Shown: positions 61,827 through 64,000 of the stretch, one piece after another | Layout: every line of letters begins with the position of its first letter | How positions within the stretch are numbered: position 1 is the stretch's first letter | From: Caballeronia terrestris | Lineage (GTDB): Bacteria > Pseudomonadota > Gammaproteobacteria > Burkholderiales > Burkholderiaceae | Direction: 5' to 3' | Length of the DNA stretch: 64,000 bases | Assembly (NCBI RefSeq): GCF_001544515.1 | Contig: NZ_FCOL02000010.1 | Coordinates: forward strand, 62,001-126,000 | Position numbers and translations under genes: made by a program | The notes under the pieces: generated by a model | Told to the model about the DNA's origin: nothing | The model's database searches: none | Seen by the model: only the letters and a program-made list of their open reading frames with translations

Positions 61827-63961
61827 ACGCGCGCGCTGCTTCCGCCGCCATCACCGCCGACGAAGGCGTCGCACTTGCCGAAGGCTTCGCGCGCAGGATC
61901 GGCGCGCTCGCCAAGCGCGTGGGCAACGATCCGCACGGCGCGCGGTGGGCCGAGCGCGCCGCGTTCGCCGTCAGCCGCGCGACGGCGCAGGGGCACGTGT
62001 GCGTGTCGCTCGTGGCGCTCGCGCAGCGTTACGGCGAGAGCGTCGCGGCGGCGCGGGCGGCGTTGCTCGCGAGCGGCGTCGCGTGCGACGGCCAGCGCGC
62101 CGCGGCCGACCTGCTGCCGCTCGTCATCGACGAAGGCCAGCGTATCTATCTCGCGCGTTACTTCGATTACGAGCGGCGTCTGGCGCAGGCGCTCGTCGCG
62201 CGATCGGGACACGCGCCTGCGGCTGTCACGGCGACCGCAGCGCCTGGCGCCCGCATCGCGCGTTTCTTCGGGCCACCTCAGGACGACGACATCGACTGGC
62301 AGCGCGTCGCGGCACTCGTTGCGCTTTCCGGGCGGCTGACGATCGTGAGCGGCGGCCCCGGTACGGGCAAGACGACGACGGTCGTCGGCGTGCTGGCCTG
62401 CCTGCTCGACGAGAACCCGAACTTGCGCATCGCGCTCGCGGCGCCTACCGGCAAGGCCGCGCAGCGCATGCAGGAAGCGCTGATCGAGCGGGCGGTTCTC
62501 CTGCCGGCAGAGCTTGCGGCACGCTTGCCGCGCACGTCGTTCACGCTGCAGCGGCTGCTCGGCACGCAGATCAATGGTCGTTTCCGCCATCATCGCGATA
62601 ATCCGTTGCCTTATGACGTGATCGTCGTCGATGAAGCGTCGATGATTGACGTCGCGCTCGCCGCGCATCTGCTCGAAGCGGTCGCGCCCGACGCGCGGCT
62701 CGTGATGCTCGGCGACAAGGATCAACTTGCTGCGGTCGAAGCGGGCGCGGTGTTCGCGGAACTGAGCGCGCGGCCCGTGTTCAGCGACGAGGGCGCGGCA
62801 AGGGTCGCGGCGGGGTTGTCCGTTGCGCCTGCGCAGTTCGTGGCGGCGTTGCCGCGTGAGGCGGCCGCAACCGCTCTAGATGCGCAAGAAGCCGATTCCG
62901 ATTACCTGTTGATCGATGAAGGCTACGTCGCACTGCACGAGACGGAACCCGAGCCGTGGCATCCGGTGATAGAGGACGAAGGGCGAGGGAATCCGCTGAC
63001 CGATTGCGTCGTCTGGCTGGAGCGTAACTACCGTTTTGGACTGGATTCGGATATTGGGCGGCTGTCGATCGCGATCCGGCGCGGTTCGCCGCAGGGGGCG
63101 CTGGAAGTGCTTCATGTGCTCGATCCGCGGGCGGAAGGGGAGCGCGCGGGGCGGGGTTTGCCGCGAGCGGCTTACGAGGCCGGAGAGAGCACGGAACGTG
63201 TCGGACGTAGCTCGCCGCTGGCGATACCCGAGCCCGGTTTGCCGCGCGCATCGCACGCCGCCGAAAGCGTCTCACACGCCGCCACCCTGATCGACGACAG
63301 CGCGCCGGTGCTTTCGGACCGCACACTCGCGCGCCTCACCGCCGGTTTCGCGCCCTATGCCGACGCGCTGGCCGCCGCGCTCGACGGCGCGTCGGACCCG
63401 GCCGCGCTCTTCGACGCGCTCAACCGTTTCCGCGTGCTGTGCGCGACGCGCGAAGGCGCGCGCGGCGTCGACGAGATCAACGCGCGCATCGCGGCGAAGG
63501 TCCGCGAGCGCTCGGGCGCCGCGCTCGCGCTCGGCGCGCAGTGGTTCGCGGGGCGGCCGGTGATCGTCACGCGCAACGACTACGCGCTCGGCCTCTTCAA
63601 CGGCGACATCGGCATCGCGATGCCCAGCGCTGCCGACGGCGCGCTGCGCGTCGCGTTCCGCATGGCCGACGCGACGCTGCGCTACGTCTCGCCCGCCGCG
63701 CTGCCGCCCCACGACACCGCGTTCGCGCTGACGGTCCACAAATCGCAGGGCTCGGAGTTCGACCACGCGGCGCTCGTTTTACCGGCGACGTTCAATCGCG
63801 TGCTGTCGCGCGAACTCGTCTATACGGCGATCACGCGGGCGAAGAAGCGCATCGACGTGATCGGCTCGCCGGGGATTTTTGCGCAAGCGGTCGCGACGCC
63901 GACGCGGCGTGATTCGGGACTCGCGGCACGGATCGCGAAGATTGCGGGGGACGGGCGATGA
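61823..63961 (+). CDS. recD: Exodeoxyribonuclease V alpha subunit
   Basis: RecD is the 5'-3' helicase of RecBCD. It has 712 residues, about 100 more than E. coli RecD. Walker A is SGGPGTGKTTTVVGVLACLL near 175-194. VIVVDEASMIDVALAAHLLE is motif II with D-E, and RLVMLGDKDQLAAVEAGAVF motif III. FALTVHKSQGSEFDHAALVL is motif V and LVYTAITRAKKRIDVIG motif VI. The extra length is in two stretches, about 326-400 and 436-495, that are polar with proline-rich parts (for example LAIPEPGLPRASHAAESVSH) and may be loops. It overlaps recB by 4 bases. After its stop the last bases of the window hold nothing definite. Confidence 0.96.
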   Translation: MNARAASAAITADEGVALAEGFARRIGALAKRVGNDPHGARWAERAAFAVSRATAQGHVCVSLVALAQRYGESVAAARAALLASGVACDGQRAAADLLPLVIDEGQRIYLARYFDYERRLAQALVARSGHAPAAVTATAAPGARIARFFGPPQDDDIDWQRVAALVALSGRLTIVSGGPGTGKTTTVVGVLACLLDENPNLRIALAAPTGKAAQRMQEALIERAVLLPAELAARLPRTSFTLQRLLGTQINGRFRHHRDNPLPYDVIVVDEASMIDVALAAHLLEAVAPDARLVMLGDKDQLAAVEAGAVFAELSARPVFSDEGAARVAAGLSVAPAQFVAALPREAAATALDAQEADSDYLLIDEGYVALHETEPEPWHPVIEDEGRGNPLTDCVVWLERNYRFGLDSDIGRLSIAIRRGSPQGALEVLHVLDPRAEGERAGRGLPRAAYEAGESTERVGRSSPLAIPEPGLPRASHAAESVSHAATLIDDSAPVLSDRTLARLTAGFAPYADALAAALDGASDPAALFDALNRFRVLCATREGARGVDEINARIAAKVRERSGAALALGAQWFAGRPVIVTRNDYALGLFNGDIGIAMPSAADGALRVAFRMADATLRYVSPAALPPHDTAFALTVHKSQGSEFDHAALVLPATFNRVLSRELVYTAITRAKKRIDVIGSPGIFAQAVATPTRRDSGLAARIAKIAGDGR

Positions 63962-64000
63962 TGGCTGGGTCACGGGCAGGCGCGTGGCATGCTGGCACGG

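Noticed and set aside
63961..64000. Possible new gene start (ATG overlapping the recD stop)
   Set aside because: Only 13 codons are visible, with no recognisable sequence, so no call can be made.

Overview
The window is high-GC DNA (by eye about 65% G+C) with gene content and order typical of Burkholderiales, most like Burkholderia, Paraburkholderia or Caballeronia. Support comes from the hemF-nadD-rsfS-rlmH-maf-rng run, a lipopolysaccharide core block beside dnaE, and the style of a polymorphic-toxin fragment. This assignment is inference from gene content; no search was possible.

Region by region. (1) 1-4703 is one end of an integrated element: a P4-type tyrosine integrase, an unknown protein, a small helix-turn-helix protein and a primase-helicase that runs off the left edge. 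Its right border is probably a short remnant of a tRNA-Ser 3' end near 4693-4703. (2) 4871-6609 holds two tRNA-modification genes, gluQ and trhO, overlapping by 3 bases. (3) dnaE (6834-10379) is probably leaderless. (4) 10379-17659 is an LPS core cluster: three glycosyltransferases, the O-antigen ligase, msbA and waaC. (5) 17712-18906 is a broken polymorphic-toxin gene with a likely intact immunity partner. (6) 19123-27304, all on the minus strand, is housekeeping: upp, yebC, purD, then the operon hemF-nadD-rsfS-rlmH-maf-rng. (7) 27591-29811 is a three-gene unit: an SDR protein, mgsA and a quinone oxidoreductase, closed by a strong terminator. (8) 29909-33770 is a kdp locus in which kdpFABC is missing; a truncated foreign gene abuts what looks like the last ten codons of kdpC, followed by intact kdpD and kdpE. 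(9) 33777-42360 has an NAD(P)-binding protein and the tripartite RND efflux operon mdtABC. (10) 42709-47097 has an IclR regulator, an orphan promoter/hairpin/terminator unit that may be a small RNA, an L-lactate permease, a small membrane protein and a PfpI-like protein. (11) 47333-54518 has a lipoprotein, a large MscS-type channel, a thiol dioxygenase divergent from an Lrp/AsnC regulator, a small membrane protein and an FUSC-type transporter. (12) 54730-63961 is recC-recB-recD with 4-base overlaps. The last 39 bases hold nothing that can be called.

No complete tRNA or rRNA gene, insertion sequence or CRISPR array was seen. The least ordinary parts are the island end, the frameshifted toxin with its immunity gene, the kdp deletion scar and the candidate small RNA near 43.75-43.89 kb. 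Nothing here can be claimed as a clearly new multi-gene system.
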